This document shows, piece by piece, positions 22,669-35,640 of a DNA stretch of 64,000 nt. The notes beneath the pieces were generated by a model that worked only from the letters and a program-made list of their open reading frames with translations, had not been told where the DNA came from and searched no databases. The stretch lies in assembly GCA_947069175.1 (NCBI GenBank), contig CAMTDV010000022.1:40653027-40717026 (forward strand). Direction: 5' to 3'. A program made the position numbers and the translations under genes. How positions within the stretch are numbered: position 1 is the stretch's first letter; each line of letters begins with the position of its first letter. This DNA is from Scalesia atractyloides. Its lineage: Eukaryota; Streptophyta; Magnoliopsida; Asterales; Asteraceae.

Positions 22669-25600
22669 GTGATCACTGGTACGTTCCCTGTCAATAACCA
22701 TTTCGCATCTATTTTGTTTGATACTGGCGCAGATTTTAGTTTCATATCTTTAGAATTTAAAGATATAGTTGAACTAAATTCAAATAAATTAGATATTCCA
22801 TTCACTATCAAACTAGCGAATGGAAAGATAATTGATTCTGATGAAATTATTTATGAATGTTCTTTTGAGTTAGGTGGACAAAAATTCAACATCGATTTAT
22901 TACCCATCCAATTAGGTAGTTTTGATGTTGTAATCGGTATGGATTGGTTATCCAATAACCAAGCCGAAGTCGTGTGTTGCGGCAAAATTATTCGCATTCC
23001 TCTTCCTAATAATGAAACACTTCTTATACATGGCGAGAAAAGCGAAACACCCTTACGAATTATTTCCTGTATGAAAGCCCAAAAGTGCTTGCGAAAAGGA
23101 TGTATAGCATTCTTAGCACACGTCGTCGACAAGAAATCCAAGGAGCCAAAACTTGAAGAAATCCCTGTTGTTAAGGAATTCCCTGAAGTCTTCTCAGAGG
23201 ACTTACCAGGAATACCACCACAACGACAAGTCAAATTCCGCATAGACTTGATTCCAGGAGTTGCACCTGTAGCGAAATCCCCTTACCGATTAGCTCCTTT
23301 AGAAATGCAAGAGTTGTCCACACAACTTCAAGAGTTGTTGGCCAAAGGTTATATTAGACCAAGCTTCTCACCTTGGGGAGCTCCAGTCCTATTCGTAAAG
23401 AAGAAAGATAGAAGCTTTAGAATGTTTATAGATTATCGAGAATTGAACAAACTCACGATCAAGAATCGTATCCATTACCGAGGATCAATGATCTGTACAA
23501 TCAACTTCAAGGATCAAGTTTTTTACTCGAAGATTGACTTAAGGTCAGGATACCATCAACTTAGAGTGCAGGAAGATAGTATTCCAAAGACAGCATTCCG
23601 AACCCGTTACGGTCACTACGAGTTCCTTGTTATGCCTTTTGGTCTAACAAATGCACCGGCAGTGTTCATGGACTTAATGAATCGTGTGTGCAAGCCTTAC
23701 CTTGATAAATTTGTGATAGTATTTATCGATGAAATATTGATACAATCACGAAATAAGAAGTATCACGAACATCATCTTAGGACCATTCTTGAATTGTTAA
23801 AGAAGGAGAAACTATATGCAAAATTCTCTAAGTGCGAATTTTTGTTTCGTGAAGTCCAATTTCTCGGACATGTAGTCAACGAAAAAGGAATACATGTTGA
23901 TCCATCAAAAATAGAAGCCACTAAGAATTGGAACGCACCTAAGACACCCACCGAAGTACGTCACTTTTTGGGATTGGCGGGTTATTATCGTAGATTCATT
24001 GAAAATTTCTCAAAGATCGCTCGACCATTAACCTCCCTAACTCAGAAAAATAAGAAGTTTGATTGGGGAGAGAACAAGAAGCAGCTTTTCAATTACTTAA
24101 GGACAAAATTTGAGATTCGTCGATTTTATCAGTTCCAGACGGCGTAGATGACTTTTTAGTTTATTGTGACGCTTCACAACAAGGTTTAGGATGCGTATTA
24201 ATGCAACGAGAGAAAGTTATTGCATACGCATCATGCCATTTAAAAGTTCATGAAAAGAACTGTACCACACATGACCTAGAGTTAGGTGCAGTGGTATTTA
24301 CATTAAAAATTTGCCGTCATTATCTTTACGGCACCAATTGCACAATCTTTACCGATCACAAAAGTCTTCAACGTATATTTAATTAGAAAGAGTTAAATAT
24401 GCGCCAAAGACGTTGGCTTGAATTGTTGAATGTCTATGATTGTGAAATCAAATACCATCCGGGCAAAGCGAATGTTGTCGCGGATGCCTTGAGCCGAAAA
24501 GAACGAGTAAAGCCCCTACGTGTACGATCATTAAGACTCACCATTCACAATAATCTCACCTCTCGAATTCACAATGCTCAACAGGAAGCCCTGAAGAGCG
24601 GAAATTTTAAAGCAGAAATACTTAGAGGTATGGAAAAACAATTAGAATCATATGAGAATGGAACTTTGTATTTTGCAAATAGAATTTGGTTCCTTTTTTT
24701 GGTAATATGCGAAACCTAATTTTAGATGAAGCCTATAAGTCCAAATATTCTATACATCCCAGAGCAGATAAAATGTATCATGATCTTAAAGGATTTTATT
24801 GGTGGCCTAATATTAACAGAGAAATTGCAACCTATGTTAGAAAAATGTTTAACATGTGCAAAAATTAAGGCCGAATACCAAAAACCTTCAGGATTGTTAC
24901 AACAAACTGAAATTCCCACTTGAAATGGGAACAAATTTCTATGGATTTCATAACAAATTTCCCAGGACCTCAAGCAGTCACGACATGATTTGGGTAATTG
25001 TCAAACGACTAACCAAATCAGCTCACTTCTTGCCGGTACGTGAGAAAGATAAAACCGAGAAGTTAGCCCAACTTTATCTTAAGGAGATTGTGGCAAGATA
25101 TGGAGTGCCTGATCGAGATGGTCGTTTCATATCACGAATTTGGCAATCTTTTCAAAAGGCTTTTGGATCTCGTTTAGATCTAAGTACGGCCATTCATCCC
25201 CAAACAGATGGCCAAAGTGAACGCACCATTCAAACCTTAGAGGATATGCTTCGTGCTTGTGTGATTGACTTGGGTGGAAATTGGGATACTCACTTGCCTT
25301 TAGTGGAGTTCTCATATAACAACGATTATCACACAAGTATTCAAGCTGCTCCATTTGAAGCGTTATACGGACGTAAATGTCGATCTTCGTTATGTTGGGC
25401 GGAAATAGGCGACAAACAAATGATAGGTCCATAATTAATTCAAGAAACTACAGATAAAATATTTAAAATCCAAGACCGTATTAAAGCCGCTCAGGATAGA
25501 CAGAAAAGTTATGCGGATACACGCGACAAACCATTGTCCTTTGAGATTGGAGACAAAATGCTATTAAAGGTCTCGCCTTGGAGAGGCATAGATAGATTCA

Positions 25601-25992
25601 GGAAGCAAGGAAAACTTAGCCCGAGGTATATAGGACTATATAGAAATCTTGGAGAAGATTGGAACAGTCGCATATAAGCTGAAATTGCGTGAAACACTTA
25701 GTAACGTTCACGACACATTTCATGTGTCAAATATTAAAAAGTGTCTTTCAGACGAATCACTTATTATCCCCACTGACGAAATTCATATAGACGACAAACT
25801 CCATTTCATCGAAGAACTTGTCAAAATTTTAGATTCGAAAGTTCAAAAAACAAGGAGGAGTTGTATCAAATTAGTCAAGTCCATTGGAACTCAAAGCGCG
25901 GACCTGAGTTCACTTGGGAATGGGAAGACGAAATCAAAAGAAAGTACCCCCACCTATTCGAAAAAACCTACGCAAAGGATGACACAACTTAA
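22669..25992 (+). pseudogene. pol of the Tekay-type element (PR-RT-RH-INT-chromodomain-like)
   Basis: Protease: DTGADFSFIS (from about 22720). Reverse transcriptase: IDYRELNKL, LRSGYHQL, MPFGLTNAP and FIDEIL, where the usual FIDD has become FIDE, so the second catalytic Asp is replaced. A local frameshift in the RT (about 23470-23520) is compensated by a second indel. RNase H: VYCDASQQGLG, LELGAVVF, TDHKSL and VADALSR, with a stop at 24385. Integrase: CLTCAK, ISMDF, HPQTDGQSERTIQTLEDMLR, with stops near 24866 and 25433 and a short in-frame loss before DRDGRF. The tail reads KLSPRYIG, FHVSNIKKCL and, in another frame, GPEFTWEWEDEI, a chromovirus-type C-terminus. It copies RNA into DNA and inserts it; this copy is inactive. 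Confidence 0.88.
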
Positions 25993-26017
25993 ATTTCGGT
26001 ACGGAATTTTCTTGAAT

Positions 26018-26027
26018 AACGGGAGAA
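26018..26027 (+). other. Polypurine tract of the Tekay-type element
   Basis: AACGGGAGAA stands just before the TGTGACAATT that starts the 3' LTR. Confidence 0.7.
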
Positions 26028-29000
26028 TGTGACAATTGGAAAAATTCTGGTAATTCTATACAACTTGAACAACTAATACATTGTTTATTTATCGTATGAC
26101 TTAACATTTGATTTTAAGTCTTAAATGTCTAGGAATTTAACCAAATCATAGCTTGGTATGATTATAGATTCGTCATGATCACGAATATATAAAACCATAT
26201 CCTAGACGGATGACGACGACGCGAACATGTAATAAATATCAGAACTAGTTACGGCACAATCTGATATTTCAAAAGTAAGACATAAAATATTTCTGCACTA
26301 TTATACCATAAATGTTTTTTACCAAATTGTCCATCTCTGCAGCAAAATCCAGCAATTGTCCGAAAAGCTAAAAATAAATATTTTTAACTAAATAATAATA
26401 ATGGGTGTTAGAAATAGTATAAACCCCATATATAAATCTTATTATTTAAAGCTAAACGTTTTGTTCAGTAAAACCTGACAACAAAGCCGGTACCAGAACT
26501 GAACTCAAAATGACAACATTATTAGTCTAAAGAGCTAGATTAATTAATGGGACAATAAAAATTGTACTAGAATTATTATGAACATAAAAAATTTATAAGT
26601 AACACTACATATCAGTATATTACTCGATACAAGACCCGAACTAACTTTATCAACCAAACAACAAATCAATAAGACTAGTAAGTTATTTTGGCATATTATA
26701 ACATCACTTTAAAGTATTGGGGATTAGTTTTTATAAAAACTATATATAAATTTATTAAAGTTTATAAAAGTTATAAAAATTACATATATTAAAAAAACAA
26801 CACAACCTCACGGCCATATGATGCCACCCACCATTTCACTAATCTCTTAATTAAATGTGTTGGCACCTTGTGGTTTAATTAGTGTACTTAGAAGTGTAAG
26901 AACATGAACATAATCATCAACACTTAGCTATTCCATTCCATTCATTTTCACAACACAAAAAAAAAAACTCAAGAACACTACTCTCACTTTTGCTCTCAAA
27001 AATAGGCCAAGCTTCATCATCTTCACCTTCACTTTTTTAAAAATCAAACATAAGAATCTCAAACTTGCATGAAGACCTAAGAAGCTTGCAAGGATTAGGA
27101 GCTCAATTTGGAAGCTTGGAACTCTTGATCAATTCATTTTCTTCATCTCTTAGATCATCCCTAGCCTTGTGCTAGTAGTAAGATCTTAAGCCTTATGTTA
27201 TTCTTTTTATTTTATAAAATTTCACAAGATCATCATAAAAATTGTATAAAAACCCACTTGAAAAACACTAATAAATCTAAAATCACTAACATAATCATGT
27301 GACTTTCTTGATAATTTTTATGATCTTGAACTTGTTATGAACTAATAAACTTGAATCTTGCAAAATTATGAATAAAAAGGTGATCTAAACACATGCATGT
27401 TTAGATTAGCAAGATTCACTAACAAAATATGTCATGAACATAATCTCATACTTTAAATATGGTCATACATGAACTAGATCATTAAATAAAATATATGATT
27501 TAAAAATTTTGTTTAAAAATGATAATAAAGTTTCCATTTTAAGAAAGATTAAAATTATAACAAGTTCATGACATTTTATTAATACATTTATATAATAATT
27601 GTGATTGATGTTGATTTGAGTTAGTTTAATTACTTAAAACATGTTTATAGAAAACATGAAAAACTTATATTTTTAATGGAAACTATGGCAAAATTTTTAT
27701 AAAAATTAATCTTGATTAAGATATGATTAAACGAAAAAATTTGTGAAAGTGATTAGGAACTTGAATCTTGTTTAAATAAAGGTTTGACGAAAAAGTTAAG
27801 AATATAATTACATGAGTTTTTCTTAAACTAAAAAGTAGATAAATATATATTTTTTATAAAAATATATATTTTAAAATCACCAAATATGGGTATAGATATA
27901 TTTTTGTATAAAAATATGTTTAAGTATTCAAATTTTAACAAAATATACAATCGACAACTCGGACAATTCGCACAAAATAAAATATGTGGTATAAACGAAA
28001 CAAACGACAAAGACATGAATAAAATAGTCGACGCGAACCTAACAGTCAAAACCAACAAATAAATCCATACACTTTATATTTACTAGAATTTTTAAATCTA
28101 TAACTTATAACTAATAGTTTACATAAATAATTTTTTATAAGTTAAACCAAGTACCAGTAAATATTTTGGATTAGCTCAACTAAACAATTATTAGATTAAG
28201 CCCATTTTTATAAAAACTATATTGGGCTAAAACTATTTTTATAAAAATATATGGACTAACCCACTTTTATAAAATTAACTTTGGGTTGAAGCCCACTTGT
28301 ATAAAAAAATCAAACTTGGGCTAAGCCCACTTTTATAAACTCAAACTTTGGGTTAAGGCTCACTTTTATAAAAATAAACTTTGGGCTATGCCCACTATTA
28401 TAAAAGTTTACATGGGCTAGACCCATTTAAATAAAATATAACTTGGGCCAAGTCCACTTTTATAAAGAAATAAATTGGACTAATCAATTTTATAAAAACT
28501 AATATTGGGCTAAAGCCCACTTTTATAAAATTAAACTTGGGCTAATCAAACTTTGATAAATTAATTGGGCTTAACCTACTAAATAAACAAAATTAGGTTG
28601 GGCTAGGCCCACACAAAGTAAGCAAATTGGGCTAGACCCATATTTACAAAAACTATTGGGCTAGGCCCATATGTAATAAACTCTTAGATTGAATTCTTAC
28701 AATTAAATAATTGACTAGCTCCATTTATATATAATCAATCTAAAATATATATATGAATGAAATATATATATGTATAACAACCAAGAAAAAAACAACAATT
28801 ACAAGTATGAAATTCGAGATAAAATCCTTGTATGAGAAACAAACAAAAGCCTAAGTGTCTAATAGATTAGAACACTTGTAGGTCGAGAAACGAACAAAGT
28901 ATCAAGAATCGAATAGAGATTTGCACGGAACGCAAATCATGTTTCCCTTTTTATTTTAATTTTATGGTTTTAAACGTATGTGGATGTATATATGTTACAA

Positions 29001-29699
29001 CTAATATAGCTGGGAAAATGAAAATATTTAGATCACATGTGAATAAGCCTCAAGCATTGGGGCCATTAATGAATAACAAGTACCAAGGAACAAGGGGATA
29101 GATCTATTGGGTTTGGGCGAGCCCCACTCTAATACGACAATAATAACAGATCGTATTAGAGTGTTTTTGTGTCTAAAACGAGTGTGCCAGACATATTAAA
29201 TCGTCAAGGTTTGGTTGCCACCTTATTCGGCATACAGATTAGTGTCCTTGCAAAACACTAATGATCTTACAAGTTTCATTAAGCTATATTAAACGGATTT
29301 ATTATGTCAAATGTTTTTGATAATTCATTTGATACAAAATTTATAACATGAATTCACTAGTTTTTGTTGACATTGTTTTCAAAACTAACATGTATTACAG
29401 GAAACTAGTGGATGGCCTTCGGGAAATAATCTTGTTCGTTTGTTGAGAAGTCAAGATGTTGGGTTTCATCCAGTCTTTGTTGTAATGTTTTATAAACTTA
29501 TGTCTAAATTTTAAATAATGTTGTTAAACTTGTGGTATGGTTTTAAAAACAAAGGTTGGTTGTAAATTATGTATTAAATAAAAAGTACCGGATGAATGTT
29601 TTGTAATATAATTGTCGTTTACTTGGTTGAATGCAACAATTGCCGCTCTAGCCACACCTTACGACACGCTTCCACTACATCGAAAATCGGGGTATGACA
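26028..29699 (+). repeat. 3' LTR of the Tekay-type element
   Basis: Runs from TGTGACAATTGG to GGGGTATGACA and is the complete copy of about 3.67 kb. It repeats the whole content of 15811-19308, including the GGGCTAAGCCCA block (about 28190-28680). Right after it the sequence returns to the Copia leader. Confidence 0.88.
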
Positions 29700-29930
29700 C
29701 TTTCCGGATATTCATCTCGAATTATTTCGCTTTCTTATCTCGGACTTGTCCCATCCGACCATCTCGGACTTATTTCATCTTAGACCCATCTCGGACTCAT
29801 CTCGGACTTACATTAAAGACTAGTTTCGGACCACTGTTCATTATTAGAATTTAAAATTAACTTTAATTTACTAGGCTAAGTTAATAATAATGAACAGTTA
29901 TATGACCGCTCAAGATTTCACCGATGCACC
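29700..29930 (+). other. Copia leader, right half
   Basis: Resumes the leader cut at 15810, again with short units on CATCTCGGACT (five or more between 29713 and 29813). It ends at the gag start. No gene. Confidence 0.7.
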
Positions 29931-32416
29931 TTGGCAACACTGCAATCACAGACACTAGCCCTTCATCAAGAGCTAGATCAAGTCATTAGCACTTCAACTA
30001 ACATACCTCGTCCGCTATATGGAGATGAATACTATGAGTGGAAATTCAAATTTGAGCAGTACTGCAAGGCTAAAGAGCCTGGGGTTTGGAGATGTATTAT
30101 GAACGGTCCTCGAACAATAGTTTACAGTACCACTGAAGATCCAGATACAAAGATTCCTAAAACAAGTCATTTGTGGACTCCCGAAGATGTGAAAATAATC
30201 GAAGAAGATGATAAAGCTTCAGCTGTACTAACAATGGCACTCGGTCCCGATATTTCTATAGCTGTCAGAAATTGCAAGACAGCTAAAGAAGTATGGAGCG
30301 AGTTACAGAATCTCTATGAGGGAAATGCTGATATGAAGGCAAGCAGAGTTAATCAGCTGAATCAACAGTTCAGCTCGTTTAACCATATTTATGGGGAAAC
30401 CATTGATAACCAAATCAGAAGATATGTGAAACTTGTCTCTCAGATGATGTCAGCCGAAAACACTCTTACAAATAGTGCCATGAACAGACAACTATTAAAT
30501 TCGTTACCTAGGAGCTAGGATGCTGATGTTGGCATGATCAAGAAGACAAAAAACCTGAACAATGTCACTCTCATAGAAATGATTGCAACTATTAAATCTT
30601 GTGAGATAGATAATAAGCAGAGAGACATCAATCATCAAAGCAGTCTGATGGCAGCTGGTATTACAGGGCAAAATGCAGCGTTAATGTCTCAAAATCTTGT
30701 CTACCGCCCTTTGCAAGGAAGTTCTCACACACCAGGTAGCTCAAACTTGGTGTACATTCCTCTCGCCTCACCACAAAAGACCCAGTATGACTATGGCCTT
30801 CAGTCTCGGACTCCTACTATGATTTCTGTGGCACAGGTTCAGACATAATATCATGTTCAGTATCCTAACATGGTGTACAGTCCTGCTATTCCCGCTACAG
30901 CTCAATAAGGCGGCATTCCTCAATCTGTTGCTCCTGCACCGGCTCCTATTCAAGCTGTGTCCAATTCTGCTTTTCTCACTAAAGAGAATGAGGATAAATT
31001 AACCATAGTTGCCTCAATGATTAACAGTTTAAATGCTTTCTTAGCAGGTGACTGACTCCTCCATCTGTTCTCCCAACTTAAATAGATCAAATAATGGAGG
31101 AGGATTTGGACGAGATTGACGTGTCCTAGAATCTTACAATGGCTGCTTTGCGCGTCAATAAATTTCAAAAGAAGTACGGGAGGTAACCATTGTCAAACTT
31201 GAAGACTGGATTTACAGAAGATAAGCTCAGATGCTATAGATGTCATGATCCAGGACATTTTGCTCGAGATTGCAAGAAGCCGCCATCTAGATTTGTTTCA
31301 TCTAGAGTTGCAAACATACAGAGTAGTGACAGACAACTAGTACCAGTCTCTCCTTCAAAATCTGCTTTAAGTCCCTCGAGTAGCTCTGGTGGGAAATCAA
31401 CGACTTTGGTGGCGCAACAACACGAAGGATTCAACTGGACAGATGCGGCAGCTCAGATGGAAACTCTGAATCTTTCTAAGAACAGCAATCGCTGCATGAT
31501 GGCGCAGACAACTGAGATGACACCTGATCTTTCCGAAATGGTATATCGCATTCTATGTTCAGATAGTTATCGGTTTAAATTATCACAAATGCGCGCCCAT
31601 AATTCAACTCTTGTAGCTGAATCTCAACAAGCTGCTTCACAGAACATCGCCCTTAAACATAAGAATAAGCTTCTTATGGAAAAGGTCAAAGCTAAAAAAA
31701 AAGACATAGCTCAGCTAAAGCTTGACTTGAACGAACAGCAATGTTGGGTATATGACTATAAGCTAAAATTAGCTGAAAAGGACGTAGAACTTCAAGCAGC
31801 TTTAGCCAAGCTAAATTCCTTGACATGAAAGTTTCAGGAAAATGAAATAAATATTAAAATATTTGAAACTTCCAGCAAGCTGGTCAAGGACTTGTGTGAT
31901 CTACAGCTTAACTATCAGAATAATTATACAAAAAGCCTTGGGTATAATAGGGCTCCTCCACCATATGATCATAACTACACAAGAATGCCTAAATCTGAGG
32001 CTGAACTAGAAAATGAAGAAATTATGATGTATGGTAAACCATCAGATTATCTTTCAAAACCGTGGAAGCCCTATTACCCAAAGTTCTCCAAGCTAACTGA
32101 ACTCAAGAAGGATGATGTTTTCTTGGCTTCCACACAATTTTCACACGAATCTGGTGAAAATCCCTCTTGTAGTTCAGATAATTTAGAGAAAATGACGCCT
32201 AAAGACGAGGTAACAACATCACCCACAAAATCAAAAAGTGAAAATCCTCCTGAAATTAAAACTGACTCAGTGAACGCTACTAACGTTTCTACTTCGTGTG
32301 CAGAAGAAATATTTGTTGAGAATATTACAAATGGTGATAACGAAGAATGTCCGAATTCAAATTTTGAAATTCAGCTGCTGATTATGATTTTTATAAACCT
32401 GCTTTTGACATTTTGA
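29931..32416 (+). pseudogene. gag of the SIRE-like Copia element
   Basis: The open frame begins with a TTG at 29931 in a position where a start codon would be expected; the remainder reads TLQSQTLALHQELDQ. The UBN2-like gag domain is visible: YGDEYYEWKFKFEQY, CKTAKEVWSELQNLYEG, and VNQLNQQFSSFNH. Stops at 30516, 30846 and 30906 interrupt it. A CCHC knuckle lies at about 31229-31279 (CYRCHDPGHFARDC), followed by EGFNWTDAA and then a long helical, lysine/glutamine-rich coiled-coil (about 31570-31830), a feature of SIRE-type Gag. A further acidic, low-complexity piece follows at 31892-32416. Confidence 0.75.
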
Positions 32417-33690
32417 ATCAATTTCTTGCTGAACAATTTACATTCTCAGACAATGTTTGTTGTGTTGATAACGTAGATATTTTTAATTGTGGTTTTTCAT
32501 CTAATGCTAATGTTATGAATCCTGATAATGAATTGATAACTCTTGTGATGATACCATAAATTTTGCTACAGGTACGACGTCGACAGATGATTCGGTTTCC
32601 TCAGTTCCTACTGAAGTGACTGGAAGTTCTTCTCAGGAAATACCATCTGTTGATGCTAATCCTAGGATTTCCAGTGAGGAAATCAACCAACCAACTGAAT
32701 TTGTGATGAGTGATGCTAGCATAGTATCAGAAGAATCGGGCGAATCAGATTCTTCGAATGAAGATCAGTTGACTGATTCTGAAATGGCAGAAAATGAGCA
32801 ACCTCCCTCTGCTGATACAGATACAAATTTTAAAACTGAATCTGAATCGAAATCTCAAACTTTTCAAAATATAGAGAATTCTTTTGCTACTAACGATCAA
32901 AGCTCATCTTCAGACAATTCAGAAAGGATGTCCCTGCTGAATCACTCATTTCCTATGAAGAATCTGCCAAGAAAAATGATTTGAACTCTAATAAAAAGGA
33001 ATGGAGAAGAAAACCAAACAGGCACCTCAACCTACTGAAAAGGTTGCTGCTGATTTAGTTCCTCATTCTAAGAAATTGACTCAGCAGCCCCAAACTGAAT
33101 CTGTTAAGCAACCGGCTGAACAAAAATCAGTTAAATTTGTGCCTAAGTCAACCAACTCCAAATTATCTAATTCAAATCATAAAACTTACAAGTGTGCTGA
33201 TGGTTGTGAGTAGGCTACAGCCAAGACTAAGACCTTGCACCAGCCGTCAGTACCAGCAAGCAAGAAACTGATAGACAAGTTGCCTAGAATTTCCCAAGCT
33301 GAACGGACTGTCTTCTTCCAGAAGAGACAAACCTGTTTCAACTGTGGATTTCCTGGTCATATTACACGAAATTGTCAAAAAGGATTTATGCCTTTTAACG
33401 CCCTATTCTCAAAATATCAGAAAGCTATGCCAAATCGTAAAACTCTAAGACCTTCAGGTTCTCTGAATCCTTCTAGTACTTTGAAAGTTGTGCAAAAGTC
33501 TGACTTGCTAGGCTGGAGGCCTAAGATCTTGACCAAGATCCAGTCTTCTGTTCCAAAATCAGACAAATCAAAAGCATCATCGACCTCATCCTCAACTAAT
33601 TTACTTTTTTGTGAGGTTACTTATGTTGATACAAATGGCACGCCTAGATTGTCAATGGCCTGGGTTGCAGCTTCTAAATAAAACCTGTTG
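32417..33690 (+). pseudogene. Gag C-terminal linker with second zinc knuckle (Copia)
   Basis: Several frames (32616-32984, 33001-33213, 33235-33681) continue the polyprotein. The first two are acidic then Lys/Gln-rich low-complexity linkers. The third carries a second CCHC knuckle, CFNCGFPGHITRNC (about 33337-33378), followed by a Lys/Ser-rich stretch. Two knuckles separated by a long linker are typical of SIRE-like polyproteins. Stops at 32982, 33211 and 33679 separate the pieces. Confidence 0.65.
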
Positions 33691-34110
33691 AAATGTGCAG
33701 GAACAACTTTGGCGAACTCTCGTCAGACTCTTGTATATCGACAGTGGCTGTTCCAGGCACATGACAGAGGACATCTCAGCAGTTGAATGACATTCAGTTT
33801 TTTGATGGCGGGTTTGTCTCCTTCGCAGGTGGTGAAACAGGAAAGATCACTATGAGAGGAACGATGTGCAATGGAGCTCTCAGTTTCAAGAATGTGAATT
33901 ATGTTCCATAGTTGAAGCATAGTCTCATGAGTGTGTCTCAGCTCTGTGATAATCATTTGGATGTTCTCTTTACCAAGAAAGGGTGTTATATACTGAATCA
34001 AGGCCTCATCATTATGGATGAATGGATTCTTCTCAAAGCTACACGGAAAGGAAATGCATATGTCATCGATATGAACAAAGCCCAACTGACAAGCTTACCT
34101 ACCTGTTCTC
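33691..34110 (+). pseudogene. Copia protease and integrase pre-domain
   Basis: In a frame interrupted by several stops, YIDSGCSRHMT (about 33735-33767) is the Copia aspartic protease active site with its DSG. The next part includes LKHSLMSVSQLCDN (about 33912-33953), the conserved segment between protease and integrase. The protease matures the polyprotein; this one is broken. Confidence 0.7.
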
Positions 34111-35640
34111 GTTGATTGTTGAGCACGATGCAATGTTATGGCACAGACGACTCAGACATATCAACATGAAGAAGTTAAACAGACTTGCAAAAGGTGGTTT
34201 AGTCAGAGATCTAGCGGTTCGGTATTTTATGCAGATTGAAAAGCATGAATCATGTGGATCTGTTTGGAAACAACGTCGACAGCCGCACAAGTCAAAACCC
34301 GCACCCTCTACGTCAAAAGTGTTAGAATTGCTTCATATGGACCTGTTTGGCCTGACAGATATTCTGAGCATTGGCGGGAAGGCATATTGTCTGGTTATGA
34401 TTGATGGCTTCTCTCGATTCATTTGGGTCTTCTTTTTGCACAAAAGAGTGAAATCACGGCGTTAGTCAAACTGTTCATCACACTTATAGAAAACCAGGCA
34501 GACGCCACCATAAAGGCTATTCGTTGTGATAATGGAACAGAGTTTAAGAATGCTACCTTAAATTCTTTCTGCTCCTCCAAGGGTATTGATTGACAGTTCA
34601 GTACAACCAGAACTCGTCAACAAAATGGGGTTGCCGAACACCGAAACCGTACACTAATTGAAGTTGCGCGTACTATGTTGGTCGAATCTGAACTACATCT
34701 CATTTTATGGGTAGAAGTAGTCAATACCGCTTGTTATCTTCAGAATGATGCCCTGATCAACAAAAGGCACATGAAAACGCCATATGAAGTGGTTGAAGGT
34801 CACAAACCTTCGGTTAAGCGTTTCCGCAAGTTCGGTTGTCCTTGTGTTCTTCTACTCATGGATCCTAAGGGAAAATTTGAATCACGCGGGGATCCATGCA
34901 TCTTCATCAGTTACTCTAAGAATACTTCCTATCGTGTCTATAACAAGATCAAGAAAATGGTAGTTGAAACCTACAATGTGGGTTGGCTGGAGGAAAATCC
35001 CAAGGACGCACGCATTGGTCCTGAATGGCTCTATGATTATTCCTCTTTGTTTAAATATGTTGATGTCCCTTCTAATGTGACTTCAGGTACAAGCACAACT
35101 TCTGACCTCCTAACGATGCCTATATAAACTGAAGATGATGAAGATGCTGAACAGCTGCAAGAGTCTTTCAAGCAGCTGAGTGTGGATCCACCTGGATTCA
35201 ATGAAGCTATATCTATACCTACACCAGCATCGCAGAATGAGGAAACTGTTTTTGAACAGATTCCTCAGGATGATTCCCCTGAAATTGAGGTTCCAAATGC
35301 AGAAACTCCTATGGCAAATGAAGGAGCTACAACTCCTGATGTCTTAGGCTCATCTCTGTAACCTGAGCCTACACCACCAGATTGTTCTGTTGATTAATTC
35401 GTCAATACTTTCACTGGTGCAACTAATGAGGGGGAGCCATCTGGAGTTGCCTCACAGAGCATTACAAACTTGCTATCAGATCTCCTTGTCCCTGCTACGT
35501 CTATACCGCAGCGTCTACAACACGATCATCCAATTGAAAATGTTATTGGTCCTGTTACTGCTACAGTTCGAACTCGCAGTCTATTTAGGAGATATCAATA
35601 CTTGCCTTTACTCTTGCTTTATCTCACAAATTTAACCTAA
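34111..35640 (+). pseudogene. Copia integrase and linker
   Basis: The zinc-binding start reads LWHRRLRHINMKKLNRL (about 34138-34188), but only one Cys of the distal CxxC pair remains (HESCGS). The catalytic core has MDLFG (first Asp), IRCDNGTEFKN (second Asp) and RTRQQNGVAEHRNRTL (Glu), spread over two frames with breaks near 34463 and 34593. The piece 34675-35127 is the usual downstream region with KFGCPCVLL and WLYDYSSLF. From 35128 to 35640 an acidic linker with several stops leads to the reverse transcriptase. Confidence 0.8.

Larger units (their letters stand above)
15811..29699 (+). mobile_element. Tekay-type Ty3/gypsy element nested in the Copia leader
   Basis: Two LTRs of about 3.5-3.7 kb enclose a 6.7 kb interior with a PBS, an acidic pre-gag protein, gag and a pol with protease, reverse transcriptase, RNase H, integrase and a chromodomain-like tail, followed by a purine-rich tract. 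This order and the long LTRs match the Tekay (Del) clade of chromoviruses. In roughly 200 bp aligned by eye near the LTR starts, I count about a dozen differences between the two LTRs, so the insertion is not recent. The left LTR lacks about its first 65 bases, so no target duplication can be read. Confidence 0.85.
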
